Part shown: one piece after another, positions 20,572 through 33,691 of the stretch | How the letters are laid out: every line of letters starts with the position of its first letter | Numbering within the stretch: position 1 is the stretch's first letter | From: Oscarella lobularis | Taxonomy: Eukaryota > Porifera > Homoscleromorpha > Homosclerophorida > Oscarellidae | Direction of reading: 5' to 3' | Length of the DNA stretch: 64,000 bases | Assembly: GCF_947507565.1 (NCBI RefSeq) | Contig: NC_089190.1 | Span: forward strand, 2,108,001 to 2,172,000 | Notes under the pieces: generated by a model | The model's input: the letters and a program-made list of their open reading frames with translations, nothing else | Database searches by the model: none | Told to the model about the DNA's origin: nothing | Translations under genes and position numbers: made by a program

Positions 20572-23500
20572 ATGTTGCAAACGATTTTCGCCTGGCTATG
20601 GCAAATTTTCGGAAGAAATACCGCTAGACGCGAGCAGAGACCGATCGTCGAAGGTAAGCTGTTTGTTAATTTTGCTAATTCGAGCGTTTCCCGGACTCTG
20701 TGCCTATTTATTCGCCCGAGACTCGGCCCAATACTGCTAGTGCAGGGCACTATAGTTATCTACCGCGCAGCCCTGTCCACCGCAGGTTGGCCGAAGTTGG
20801 GTTCAGCGTTAGATTAGATCGGAGCCATTCTTTCGTCTGTTTGCATGGGGGCCCCTCGCTCGATCCACGCGCTCTACAAGAAAAAAGAGGGTGCTCTTAG
20901 CGAAGAAAAGAAAAAGGAAAAAAATCGCGGATCGACCCGTAACGTGCGTCGCGGATCGACCCGTCACGTGCGTCGCAGACTCCTGCATCCGGCATCCGGT
21001 CCTCCCCGCCGGCCGAGTCTCGGGAGATCAAATAGCCTATTCGTTTCCCGGAACGAGTCGACAAATTTTTTTATCTCCTAGTGCACAACAACCAAGTCCA
21101 AGCACAATGCCACTGCTTCGTAATGTCGTTTTTGGGCGAATTCTTAGAGACATTCCATTCTCTTTTCTTAGGGGCGAGTTACCGCTCTGGAAAAAGAAAC
21201 AGCGTCGTTGAAAGAGAGATTTGAAAAAGAAACAGCGTCGTTGAAAGAGAGATTTGAAAAAGAAACAGCGTCGCTGAAAGAGAGAGTTCGAAGTCTGGAG
21301 ACGCAACTCTTGAACGTCTCTTTAGGCAGTAAGGGTGAATATAACTAACGGGATTTTGGAATCAGTAATATTTTTGGTAGGCTTGAACTTAGAAGAACGT
21401 AAGCAAGTTGGATATCAATAATACATTTTGACGTTTATCTTCCGTCAGTCGATGATATTTTGGGTCCAGAACCGGCAAACGAAGAGGCAGAGGAGGGTGA
21501 GTTTAGATAATTCTCAACCGATTTTGATCTTCACTCAAAATATTTTCTTTTGCGCATGACTAGAAGCCGCTCGCCCCCCCGTCGTTCAAGAACCCGAACC
21601 CGTCGTTCAAATAAATCGTTTACCTCCTGGTAAGAAAGATGATTTTTTAAATAATCCTTAACTGAATTTGGTCTTTACTTATCAACTGCGTATAGTCGAA
21701 GCCGCTCAAGTGGAGGCTGCAGCGGGGGGTGAGTTTAATTAAATAATCCTTAACTGATTTATCTTCACTCGAAATATTTTCTTTTGCGCATGACAAGAAG
21801 CCGAACAGAACGATAACATTCGAGAGACCAGTAAGAATTCGCCGTGTAGCTAGCTAGCTAGTCAACAATAAATTTAAACGCCTTTTTCTCTTAGTTGCTG
21901 CAATATATCGTTTGGAGGATCCGGGTAAGAAGGAAAGGCAATGATTTCATTTGTTTTACTTTTTTTGTAAGATGAATTTTTGCGCGCCGCAGCAGCAGGT
22001 ACGTCGCTATTCTTACTTCACTGTCATTTGATTGTTTTTTGGCAGTCTTAACGGAGGAGATTGAAAGAATTAGACGTAGTAAGCGTGTGATAAAAGAGCA
22101 TCTTCTTCATCTTGCCCAGACTAAGTATACATTGATCGTTCATTGTTTACACAAATTTAAATATGTTTTAGGCTTTGTAATCCCCATCTCAAAACGCTCG
22201 AGCACTTGTACAAAGCCGCGGGGGGTAAGAAAGTAAAAGACGCGTTTCGGGGAAGAAATAGGAATTTATTACGGCCGCCGTTTGCTAAACTTTTTGAGGA
22301 TTTTTTAAAAAAATAGTTTTCATCTATAGCATCTATAGATTATTAGTTTATTTGTGTTCATTAGTAATTAAAAGAGAATAACAACGTGAGAGTCATTGCA
22401 GGCAAATTGTGTCGCTGATCCTGAATTCAAATGTCCGCAATGTGGATCCCTAGTGAAAGAAATACGGTAGCTCAAGCGTAGAAAAAAAATAGTTAATTCA
22501 ACGCCCAATTTCATACACTTGCTCAATTTTCTCTCGATCAATGTAATTAATTAATTAATTAATGATATTTATCATTGATTGTTCCCTCTGAACTGGCTCG
22601 CACACTTGCCTTGCTAAGAGGCAAAGAAGGCCACCATGTTGGCCGGAGCACTGGTAGAGAGTCGATGCCAGGGCCCTGATTTCTCCGCGCAGTTCCCATT
22701 TTATCCGGGAGACCAGCCAAAATAGTCGAGCAACTCTACACAGGCGTTCTGTCGCTGCTAGCTCGATTTCCTCGTTGTTCGAAGCGTCAATGACATCTCG
22801 TAGAACGACAGAATTTGGGAGAACAGTCAACTCCCTCGGTAAATAGTTTTTGATCGAGGATGAATGAAACCGTGATTTTCTGACAGAATTCGACCTGCGA
22901 CAGCTGAATCTTCAAATTCAGCTCGAGTTGAGCTCATTGAGAGGTGAATCCGTCACAGTGGATGCATTATCTTCATACATCCTCTGCGCACAGAAACGGA
23001 AGCGCTGTCTACTGAGAAGGAAGAGGAGTTTCGCCGAGAAAACAGTTTTCTAGACAAAATTACGACGGAATTGGCCAATCTGGAAGAGCAGTATAAATTG
23101 AATAGAGAAATGATTGAAAAGTAATGCATATCCAGTTGAAAAAGGTGTACTGTCACATTTCAATCTAAATTAGCCTGAATAAGACATCTCAAGTGTTGAG
23201 TGAACAGGAGATAACACTTCGCGAGAAACTTGCCTTGGCGACTTCAAAGAGAGATAAACTCAAGTGACTATAGATCTAGTGTTCCATAGCATTGAAATAT
23301 TTGAATTTTAGGAAAGAATTGAATGACTGTGTGCGCAAATATCAGCTAAAATTCAAAGACCGTGAGCAGAAATGTGAGCAGTTGGATCTAGCTAAAAAAG
23401 TCAGAATGCATAAGGAATCAGCAGAAAAACACCAAAGAGAAGGTACAGGAAAAATAATTAGTATGACCACTTTTGAGAAGGGATAAGGAACCAAGCCTTT

Positions 23501-25090
23501 CTATAAGCAATTCTGCATAGATATAGCCTCTATAGCCTTTACTGTAGAAGGAGCAGTTACCTGCATTAAAATCTTTACTGCATCACAGTGTCTGAACTGG
23601 TTGAAAAAGAGGAGAGACTCCGGAAGATTCTGGCCACGAAGAAAAGAGGAAATTCTCAAAATATGACTATTGTTGACATGTATGATTTTCTGGAGCATTC
23701 GTTTTGAATGTGAATTCTTTTCTTAGAGCTCAATATCGTGTGCTCGCACTAAAGAAAGTGGCTGAGCAGGAAAAAGCCGAGCGAGAGATCACAGAAATAA
23801 GAGAGAGAATCAAAGAACTGGAAATGAAGATCACCGAGGCGGAAATTCAACAGCAGGTCAACAACAAATTTTGAAAATATATAGACAATAAATATGTTTA
23901 GGAAGAGGAAGAGGACGACGATGAGGAGGAGGAGGAGGAGGAGGAGGAGTCTCTTCCATTGAAATCGACGACGCTGACATATGAAATTCAAATTCCACAA
24001 TTTCGACAGCCGCGTTTCAATCCACCGCAACTTGCTCTCTCGACGCCCGTCATCAATATGCCACGGCTTAACCTGAATCTTCCACAGCTCATTCAAAAGA
24101 AGGACGTTACTTGTACGAGTCAAGAAAACGCAGAAGAAGAAGAGGAGGAAGAGGAGGAGCACTCCAACATTCAATCTCAAATTTCAGCCGTTCCTGAGTC
24201 TATGCCTCCGCCTTCAACTCCTCTTCTACCTATTTTCCGGCCTCGAGATTCTCCTGCTTCATTCGCTCCCGCCTCTCAGTCTCAGGGTACTACCAGAGTT
24301 CTTTCTATGTTGACCAGCCGCGATGGATTTCTTATAGGGTTTAACCTATCAAGATTCCAACTTTTCACGCCGATGTCTCGCTTTGATGATCCGCCCGTTA
24401 GAGAGAACGAGAGCATAGATCGTACGCTCATCGTAATGAACGTACGTACCACCTCCTCTTTGTCTTTCAGTGCCTGGAGCTGAACCCGTCTTTGAAACGG
24501 CTTCACAGGGGACAATGAGCCAAGGTAAGACCGCAAACAGATACCCAATAAAGACGGCACGAATCTCTAATTTTCTAACCGCTGGATCCGCATTATTAGT
24601 CCGCATTATTTCATTATAGAGTAAAGGCATTCATATAAACTATCAATCTTATCACTTAGAGACGCCTGCTACTGGTTTGAACCAAGACGAAAATCTAAGC
24701 CAGTATAAGTCCAGATACGAAGGCACAGCTAAATCCCCCCCAAAGGAATTAGTCTAAGGTTCCCCCTTTTAGAATTCAGTTCCCAAACCGGAGAGCCGCG
24801 ATTTGGGTCAGCCCATCAATTTCATTCCTTCCTCGCCACCACCCCACAACAAACCACCACAGGCAGTGGTAAGCATACTTGCCCCCCTAGGATTCATCTC
24901 AGTGGCTCTTTTATCAGGTTTCAATACTTCGTTTTTCGCGACCACGCCTGGCCCACAAGTAGCTGCAACCTCTCCCCTATTTGGAAACGATTCCAGTAAA
25001 TTTGACTCGACTCCCCAGTTCGGGTTCTCCCTAGCTACGTCATCGCCCAACCCACAAACAAGCGATAGTGAAAGACTCCGTCTATTTTGA
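20572..25090 (+). CDS. Coiled-coil protein with FG-type C-terminus and a run of symmetric mini-exons; family not recognised
   Basis: Start inferred at ATG 20572 (MLQTIFAWLWQIFGRNTARR, donor GTAAGC). Then a coiled coil with a threefold 11-residue repeat (ETASLKERFEK, 21190-21288). A series of mini-exons follows (LDDILGPEPANEEAEE, EAARPPVVQEPEPVVQINRL, VEAAQVEAAAG, EAEQNDNIRET, IAAIYRLEDP, DEFLRAAAA), all bounded by phase-1 introns. Longer coiled-coil exons lie at 22690-23870 (ETEALSTEKEEEFRRENSF, EREITEIRERIKELEMKI). An acidic exon at 23903-24286 has long Glu runs. The last exons carry FG/FGxF-like motifs (PRFGSAH, SPLFGNDSSKF, PQFGFSLATSS), ending RLRLF at 25090. FG motifs with coiled coils suggest a nucleoporin-like protein, but no known nucleoporin matches; one or two gene models are possible because the MCAT/PEX2 fragment interrupts it at 22.4-22.6 kb. 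Confidence 0.6.
21190..21288 (+). repeat. Three tandem 33-bp coding repeats (11 residues each)
   Basis: Three nearly identical units beginning GAAAAAGAAACAGCGTCG; each encodes EKETASLKERF, a hendecad compatible with extended coiled coil. Copy-number variation between individuals is likely for such a perfect repeat. Confidence 0.9.
22398..22617 (-). pseudogene. Inverted fragment of the MCAT/PEX2 convergent junction
   Basis: 22398-22470 on the plus strand copies the last PEX2 exon (ADPEFKCPQCGSLV) and its acceptor; 22500-22617 copies the reverse complement of the MCAT 3' exon (minus strand reads LLARQVCEPVQREQSMINII; intact MCAT has PVQWEQ). The two lie in the same order as in the parent at about 36.04-36.31 kb, so one DNA fragment was copied in inverted orientation. 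The PEX2 part has an early stop and the MCAT part is truncated. Confidence 0.9.
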
Positions 25091-25125
25091 ACTCCAAAAG
25101 AGAAGAGAGAAAAAATCACCTGACT

Positions 25126-26836
25126 TTATTTATCATATTCTATTTGTTCTGTGTCATAGTCTACTCGAGTTAAATAGAGCCCGTATCCGGGCGCCATTCG
25201 CGGCGCTCGTCTTCGATCTCTAACGCCTATGAGATCTTGAATGTCGCTTGGAGACGCCTTACAAGATCCGGCGGCAATGAGAGCTCCGACCATGAGACGA
25301 ACCTATAGAAAGTAAGCACGGGGGGAAATGACGTAATGATGTATAGGCAATAGCTCATTTCAGCGAGATCGTTTCATTTGTTATTTCGGACTAACGAGTC
25401 AGCTTGTGCGGATGTAGTACGAGGTTTCACAGCTATTTACGTACAAGTCACAGGGGAGGGTGTTGTTCTCAATGAACAGATGCAATGAACGAATGAACAA
25501 ATGACTCGACTGGCTCGCAATTATTGACGCAGTCACGTCGTTGTCGTCCTAACTAACTATACAAGCTGATTTGCCCAAAATAGAGCCGGAGCCATCAACT
25601 ATTAGGTAGGAAATTGACCACAAATGAGACTACTTTGTCTCAGAGGGCCAAAAAACGACGCCCAAGTTACCCCCAATCCCTCGTACCTGATGATAGAGAA
25701 AGGACTTTGACTCAATTGTTACCTCGATGTGTTGCGTGTTACTAAGACAGAAATAGCCGCGTTAATGTGACCACAATGCACTGTCTCGTCTTCTCACCAG
25801 TCTGGTGGCTGCAGTGGAAAAGGCTTCCCCAGGCCCACTTCCGCTCTCGAAATTGTTTTAATTGAATTCACCTGCTTGCCGCTATCGGAGACGGAGGAGA
25901 ATGTTGTGAAGTCGTGGGTGCCTTGGAAGACTCGAACAGCTTCCTGCATGGCACCTAGGTCCAAACTGAAAATAAAAACAATGAGCGTGGGAGAGAAACC
26001 CCCCACATATTATATTATTAGTCAGAAGCAGAGGAGAAAGAAAAAAGAAATCAAAACATACGTATGTATATATCCCTATATGTGTTAGAGCTTTGAGCGA
26101 GATTTCCTCAGAACAAGAACCCGTGCTTGTGAAGTTTTGTCATGCGTGTCATTTTCTACCCGATTGGTTCAATTGGCTACCCCGCCCACTCCCCCACTAC
26201 ACGTCATACCGGTGAGCAATATTATAACTTCTCTCCTTTTCAAAAACATTCGGAAACTTGCAATTGGCTGCAATACGATAAACGTAGACGCGACGAGATG
26301 CATATCGTCTCGCATGAAAACGCTCATCGACCTTGCAAACCGTATGAACCCTATAGGGGATCATTGAAAACAGGAAGAGGAGCCTCTCAAATCAATTTAG
26401 TCTAGACGATGTCGAATACCTCAGCGGATGCAATCTTCTCACATAGTGATTCGTTGCATTCTTGATTGTCTCTGTATCGAGGTCTAGGAGTGGTCAAGTG
26501 TCTCGTCGCTTTGTCGATTTTCGGTCTCGTTTCTATGTTTTTTCTATGCCTGGTTTTTCTGGGGCTCTATTGATGTCGACGTGCGCCGTGTTGCATAAGG
26601 CGTGGACGTCAGCGTCTGTTCGACTAGACAGCACCGTTTTAACTTGATTTCCGTTGTTAAGACGAGTCAGGGCGGACTGCGTATGCAAAAACGGCAATTG
26701 TCTTCGTTTTTTCGCTCGATTCCACGCGAACCTCGAGGACGTTTTGCACGCCAGGGATGGGCGAGTCGATAGGAACTCGTGCCGCGCCTCGAAACGCTGT
26801 GCCGACGTACTCGAAGCCCAATAAATAGCGAACCAT
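25126..26836 (-). CDS. PUSL1: tRNA pseudouridine synthase-like 1 (TruA family)
   Basis: Reads leftward from ATG 26836 (MVRYLLGFEYVGTAFRGAA). Exon 2 holds the catalytic motif LSSRTDADVHALCNTAHVD with the essential Asp. Later exons give KVDERFHARRYASRRVYVYR (26200-26340), LGAMQEAVRVFQGTHDFTTF (25870-25975), QHIEVTIESKSFLYHQ (about 25690-25750) and VRLMVGALIAAGSCKASPSD to the stop at 25126. TruA-type enzymes isomerise uridine to pseudouridine in tRNA; PUSL1 is mitochondrial in vertebrates. Motif order and the SFLYHQVR segment match PUSL1 well. The canonical RTDAGVHA is RTDADVHA here, a glycine to aspartate change beside the catalytic Asp. No clear mitochondrial presequence is visible before MVRYLLGFEY. 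Confidence 0.9.
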
Positions 26837-26996
26837 TCTGCGCGCCGCGCGTTAGCGCTGCACGTGATCGCGTAAAGATTCCCCCCAAGGTGTTGCATAT
26901 TTTATGTGGGCTGCGAGCGAGTTCCGCTCAGTCGCTTATTAGACCGTGTGTTGCCAACGCCGTTGCGTGTGTGTACGAAGAAAGAAAAATATCAAA
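26837..26996. promoter_or_regulatory. Shared divergent promoter, PUSL1 / Dishevelled
   Basis: 160 bp between outward-facing start codons, GC-rich, containing CACGTG at 26861. Promoter role inferred from position. Confidence 0.55.
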
Positions 26997-29900
26997 ATGG
27001 TCGAAGAAGTGAAGGTCATCTACCACATCGACGAAGAAGAGACGCCTTACCTCGTCAAACTGCCCAAGCCACCCGACCAGGTCACGCTGAAAGACCTCAA
27101 AGTCGCCCTCAATCGTCCCAACTACAAGTTCTTTTTCAAATCGATGGACGAAGAAGTCGGGTAAGTCGAGAAAAGAAGAGCGCGAAGCGCCGAAATCGGG
27201 GATCGAACGCGGGATCCCTCGAGCAAAACAAGTGGTATCTATCATCGTGATGCCTCATTAGCTCGAGGGCCTCGCCGCTTCGCGGTCGACGCTAATGGGT
27301 CGCGCCTTGCCGCTCGCTTCATTCCACGCGTTTTCTTCTCTCGTAGAGTCGTAAAAGAAGAGGTATCGTCGGACGACGCACCGCTGCCCTATGTAAATGG
27401 ACGTGTCGTCGCGTGGGTGAGTAAGCCAAACCTTCGCTACATTGGGGCCTTGTTGTGTGACGCGCGACGCGGATGCGGGATTTCGCGAGTAAATATAGCA
27501 ACATTTCGCTGTATATCGATTCGAAGTCGACGTTTCTTTGTACCTACGTTTCCCGACTTCTTTTTCTTTTCTCCCTCCTGCTGTGAGCGGCGCGTGCTTT
27601 CGCGAATATTTTCGACGTCGTTCGTTTCTTCGTCGTGGTGACCAACGCGTTCTCATTTGCCGAGGCCTATGCCGATTTGCTTATGATTTCGTTATCGTTG
27701 CATTTCGACTCGCCGGTCGAATGGAACGCAGATTTATGGCCCTAATTTTCGTTCGATTGACCTACCGCCGCGGCGGCAACGTCGAACCGCTTTCCCGAAG
27801 CACTTTTCCGCACTTTTTTGTCGTTTAGCGCCGCCGAGGTGCCTCCCTGTCTCGCGAATCGCGCAAATCGTATTAATGGGAGGGAGATCGCGTGGGCCTC
27901 TTCCCTCCGCCTCCTCCTCAAAAGAACGCTCCCTTCGTCTAGTTGGTTTGCGGCGACAGTTCGTCGGAAAAAGCCCACTCCGAAACGGGCTCAGAAAAAG
28001 AGCGTCGAACGCCGAACAACGCCGAATCGCGCAGGTATCGAAGCCATGTCGATCCACGCTCGCCTAATCTATCGTTTTGTTTTCTCTGCGCGCGTAGCCA
28101 CGACGAATCGGACGGCTCCCGCGGGCGTCACTGTAAGTCGTAACGCTTCTCGGGCACCGCCTCCGTTTTTTTCACTCCCCGCCTTTCTTTGTCTAGCGTC
28201 GCGAAAGAGCGAAAGACGCGACCGCGACCGCGAAAGTCGCCGCAGATACGGTAAGGCCTGCATTCGATCGCAATCAATCAAGTTATTTCCTTCCCAATTC
28301 ACGCGCCGACCGCCGCTCGGGTCGCGGTTTTTGTTGGGAAACGATCGGGGCCCCCCTTCTACTAATTGCCGCCCGCGAGCTAACAATAGTATAACGTCCA
28401 TCTGGCTAATTGAGATCTTTTTCTCTTTATATTTCCTCTTTCTCGCTTTCGAGCAGATGAAGAAGGTGGGCTAATCACTAAATTGCTAATTGCTAAACAG
28501 GGATCCCCGTTGGGGGAAAAAAGTCTAATAATTCGCTCTCTTTTCACACAGAGCAAGGAAGCGTTTATACGGACGAAAGTGCAAGCGTATACACAACAGA
28601 CACCGATCCAAGTCTCTATTCAGAATCCACAGATGATGGCTCAAGGTGGGTGGGAGAGGGAGGAGCAGACGTTTAGGAGGTCCTCATGAATTTTTCAAAA
28701 TTTCTTTAGTGTCTATACTACCGATACTTACAGTACTTCCCGCACGGGCCACTCTCATAGGCGGCACAAGAAACACCATCATCATCGCCACCACAGCAGA
28801 CACAACATGCATAGAGTAACAACATTGGTTTTCGCGTGGGCGTGGTCCTAAAATTCATTCTCTCTAGGCTCCTTCATATAGTAGTGTAAGCAGTTCCACA
28901 ATGTCTATGCCGATAGTGACTGTTACACTAAGCCTCGGTATGAATTCATAATAATAGCCATGATCAATAGTTATGCCTTTTTGCGTGCAGAGAAAACAAA
29001 ATTTCTCGGCATTAGCATTGTTGGTCAAGCCAATCGAAGCGGCGATGGCGGCATATATGTCGGCTCGGTGATGAAAGGGTAAGATAAGACTTCGTCGAGG
29101 GCGGTAACCCAGCCCACTCATTGGGGCCGAATCACAAGCACGTCCTGACAATTCTAAAAAAGCCTCCCCCTTCCGTCCGTCCTTCCTCCGAGACAAAACG
29201 AATTATATAAGGAGTCCTCCCTCCCTTTGGCCCCCTTTGACGCCCTGCACTTCAGTTTACGTTTGAAAATTCGATATCCGCTCAGCCCCTTTGCGGTTTC
29301 TAAATCCGTTCCAAATTCCCCGCCGTTGGCCGGCACCTAACGCGATTTGCCGGCGGCATCGCCAGATTCGCGCCATGTGTTGATCATCATTTATGCGTCA
29401 GCCGTTGCCGCCCTATCTACATGTCTTTTCCATGGTTTCCACCTTTCCCGCCCCCCCCTCCGCCTATGTTTAAAAGGATCGTCTGCTGTGGGGCGCCTTA
29501 GTTAGACTGTTTACTTCGCTTGAGCCCCCTACAATATGGGACTTAAACGGATGATACGACGACGCGTGAAGCGAATCCTATTCAAGCTTCTTCTCTCCTG
29601 TTACAATAGCGGTGCCGTTGCTGAGGACGGCACCATTCAGCCGGGCGATATGATATTGCAAGTGAACGAGGCGAGTTTTGAGAATTTGACCAATGATGAA
29701 GCGGTGAAGATTCTCCGAGAGGCCGTGCATCAGCCTGTGTAAGGAGGAGATAAGATTGTAGGTCAGGGGGAGTTGAATTTATCGTTTCTTTTAGTCCTCT
29801 CAAACTCGTCGTTGCAAAGTGCTGGGATCCCGAGCCCCAGCCATATTTCGAACCGAGAAGTATGCACGTATTTTACATGCCAATGAACTGATATCTCTAA

Positions 29901-31099
29901 CTCGATTTTCCCCGGACATAGGTGAACCAATCAAGGCGCTGGATCCGGCGGCGTGGGTGCAGCACACCCAATTGGCGCGACGTGAGTCTTTGAATAGAAA
30001 GAAATCTTGGGGACATTGTACCAATGATTTTTTTTCAGAGGAGTTACTTATGCGTCATCCCGGAAGTAGTCCCACGATGAGTTCTATGACGTCGAGTTCG
30101 TCTATGGGAAGTTCTTTGCCGGAGTCGGATCGCGGCTTGGAGTTCACCGGGCCGCGCATTCCGGAGAAGACGCCGCCGGAAGTGATCATACAAAAGATGG
30201 CGATGCCGGATTCCGGACTCGATATAAGAAATCGCGTCTGGCTAAAGATGACGATTCCGAACGCTTTTACCGGTGAGTCTTCTATTGTAAGAAGACACCC
30301 CTATTATATATATAAATATAAATCTTATCTTAGGGTCTGATTTCGTTGATTGGTTGTATAAGAGAGTGGAGGGTTTCAAGGAGAGACGCGACGCGCGAAA
30401 ATACGCCGGGCACATGCTCAAGGTAAAAGCCTAGGAAGCCATCTCAGAAGCCTCTCCTATACGAACCCTTTATTATCTCCAAAAGCCTCCTCCCTTCATA
30501 TAGATAGAAATCCTAATCATTTTCTTTTTTAGCTTGGCCTTATCAAGCACACTGTGAACAAGATAACGTTCTCCGAACAGTGCTACTACATCTTCGGCAA
30601 CATTACAATCAACCCCGACTTGGCTAACTTGCGTTTGAACGAAGAGGGTGAAACGGACACATTGGGGCCCCTTCCCGGCGGCACAGGCGCTCCCTGGATG
30701 GCTCCTCCCCCGGCACCTCTAGGCCAAATGCCGCCGCCCGGACGCTACCAACTTCCCCAGTATCTCGCCGCCTTTTCGGGCGGCGATCCGGCGCGAACCT
30801 ATTCGCAGACGACGGGCAGCGGATCGGGCTCCAGTCCGAGCCAGAGTGAATATAAGAAAAAATACGTTCCCTCTGATGCGCGGTCGTATTTGACGGAGAG
30901 CGATCAGGCGTCGCAGTATAGCACGGATACGATGACGGAGACGGCGAGCATAGCGTCGTCGCAATTGGTTATACCGCGACGATTTCAGCGCGGCGCGAGT
31001 GTGGCGAGCAGTCGGCGTAGTGTACGGGAAGGTGGCGGCGGCGGCGGCGGCGCCGGCGGAGACGCGCAGTGCGAAGATCTTTTCGTTGATGTAATGTAA
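26997..31099 (+). CDS. DVL: Dishevelled (DIX-PDZ-DEP), Wnt signalling scaffold
   Basis: Start ATG 26997, [20 protein letters not shown]. The DIX domain spans the first two exons ([24 protein letters not shown]). A basic/serine linker follows, including a histidine run ([12 protein letters not shown], about 28770-28800). PDZ spans four exons: [47 protein letters not shown] and [18 protein letters not shown] follows ([57 protein letters not shown]). The protein ends in the conserved C-terminus LFVDVM at 31099. It polymerises through DIX and links Frizzled to beta-catenin and planar polarity pathways in the cytoplasm. An apparent 9-nt micro-exon lies at 28457-28465. The boundaries of the exon between 27418 and 28097 are uncertain. 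Dishevelled is metazoan-specific, the strongest evidence for an animal source. Confidence 0.96.
28457..28465 (+). other. 9-nt micro-exon of Dishevelled
   Basis: ATGAAGAAG is flanked by CAG and GTGGGC. It adds DEE in frame between ...RESRRRY and [10 protein letters not shown], with phase 1 at both ends. Skipping it would keep the frame. Confidence 0.55.
29460..29608 (+). promoter_or_regulatory. Possible internal Dishevelled promoter and alternative first exon
   Basis: The 528-bp intron (29081-29608) inside the PDZ domain is much larger than neighbours. It contains a TTTAAAAGG TATA-like box at 29469 and an ATG at 29536. That ATG opens [20 protein letters not shown] and runs without stop, in the PDZ frame, through the acceptor into the second half of PDZ. 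A transcript starting here would lack DIX and half of PDZ. Open frame and frame match are seen; use is inference. Confidence 0.3.
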
Positions 31100-31682
31100 T
31101 GAAAGACAGTTCAGGGTGTATTAGAACAGGTTTTTCAGAGTCCTGCTTTAGTGCTATATTAAATTTAAGGTGATGCATGTTCACGGTGATATTTTATTCG
31201 GGATTTACTGTACTGACATGGTATACTGCGCTGCACTTTATAGTTAGGGGTTTCTGCTAACTGACGCAAGCCGCTTTTCTAAGAGTTTAGGGAAGTCTGT
31301 TTGCAATAAATTGACACAGCGCTATAGAACGTTTAGCACGCGTGCTTCGCAACTACATAGCGTTATCTAGAAAAGCGTATATGTAATTTTTTTCAGTTCT
31401 AATAAAATATCAAATGTACATTGAAGTTGCTTTTTCAATATTTATCGCGTGAGCTGTTCCTAACCAAATATGGAATAATTGTTTTATCCGGGATAGTGAA
31501 CCCTGTGTCCACTGCCACACCTTCGGTGCTTTTGGTCGCCTTTTTCGACCGTTTTCCAACTTTGCGATCGACTGCATTTCCGCGTGATTGCACCTTGCGT
31601 CCGCAACGTTCGCATAGCGCCGAATCGACTTCATTTGCTCTCGTAAATCGCCGAATCGAAGCGCTGAAAAAAAAGGAGCACG
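31100..31682. other. Dishevelled 3' end and G-beta 5' region
   Basis: AATAAA-like signals at about 31303 and 31401 probably end the Dishevelled transcript. The rest is taken as the G-beta promoter and 5' leader. No other gene seen. Confidence 0.5.
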
Positions 31683-33377
<1,695 letters not shown>

Positions 33378-33691
33378 AGAGATGATGATGATGAAATGAG
33401 AAGAAGAAATCTCTGTTTTCCTGTTTCTGTGTCCATCCTCATTCCTGCTAGTAGCATCATGACTATTATGATATTATTATTGCACATGATAGATTTATAG
33501 TCAAAACGTCTGTACGACCTTTCTTCCTCCCGTTTTTTTTCTGTCGTCTTTTTTTTCTGAGGATATGTTTTTGCGTGAGTGCATGTAGTGAATCGACGTG
33601 TCCAAATGAAAGTGCTTACAATATTGCGGCCCTCCCTTGTCCCGCCCCCGTCAGCGGTCTCGTTCACGTGACCCCGCAAGATCCTGTCCCA
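33378..33691. other. G-beta 3' UTR and SLC35F6 upstream region
   Basis: Low-complexity GATGATGATG and T-rich stretches after the G-beta stop, then about 100 bp of upstream sequence with CACGTG at 33663 before the SLC35F6 ATG. No gene seen. Confidence 0.5.

Noticed and set aside
20927-20975. Two and a half 24-bp GGATCGACCCGT repeats as an operator
   Set aside because: Short tandem repeat in a likely intron of the FG-rich gene; no evidence of binding function.
22555-22830. 91-codon minus-strand protein with an MCAT-like end
   Set aside because: It joins the inverted MCAT fragment to unrelated sequence; the plus strand of the second half fits an exon of the FG-rich gene.
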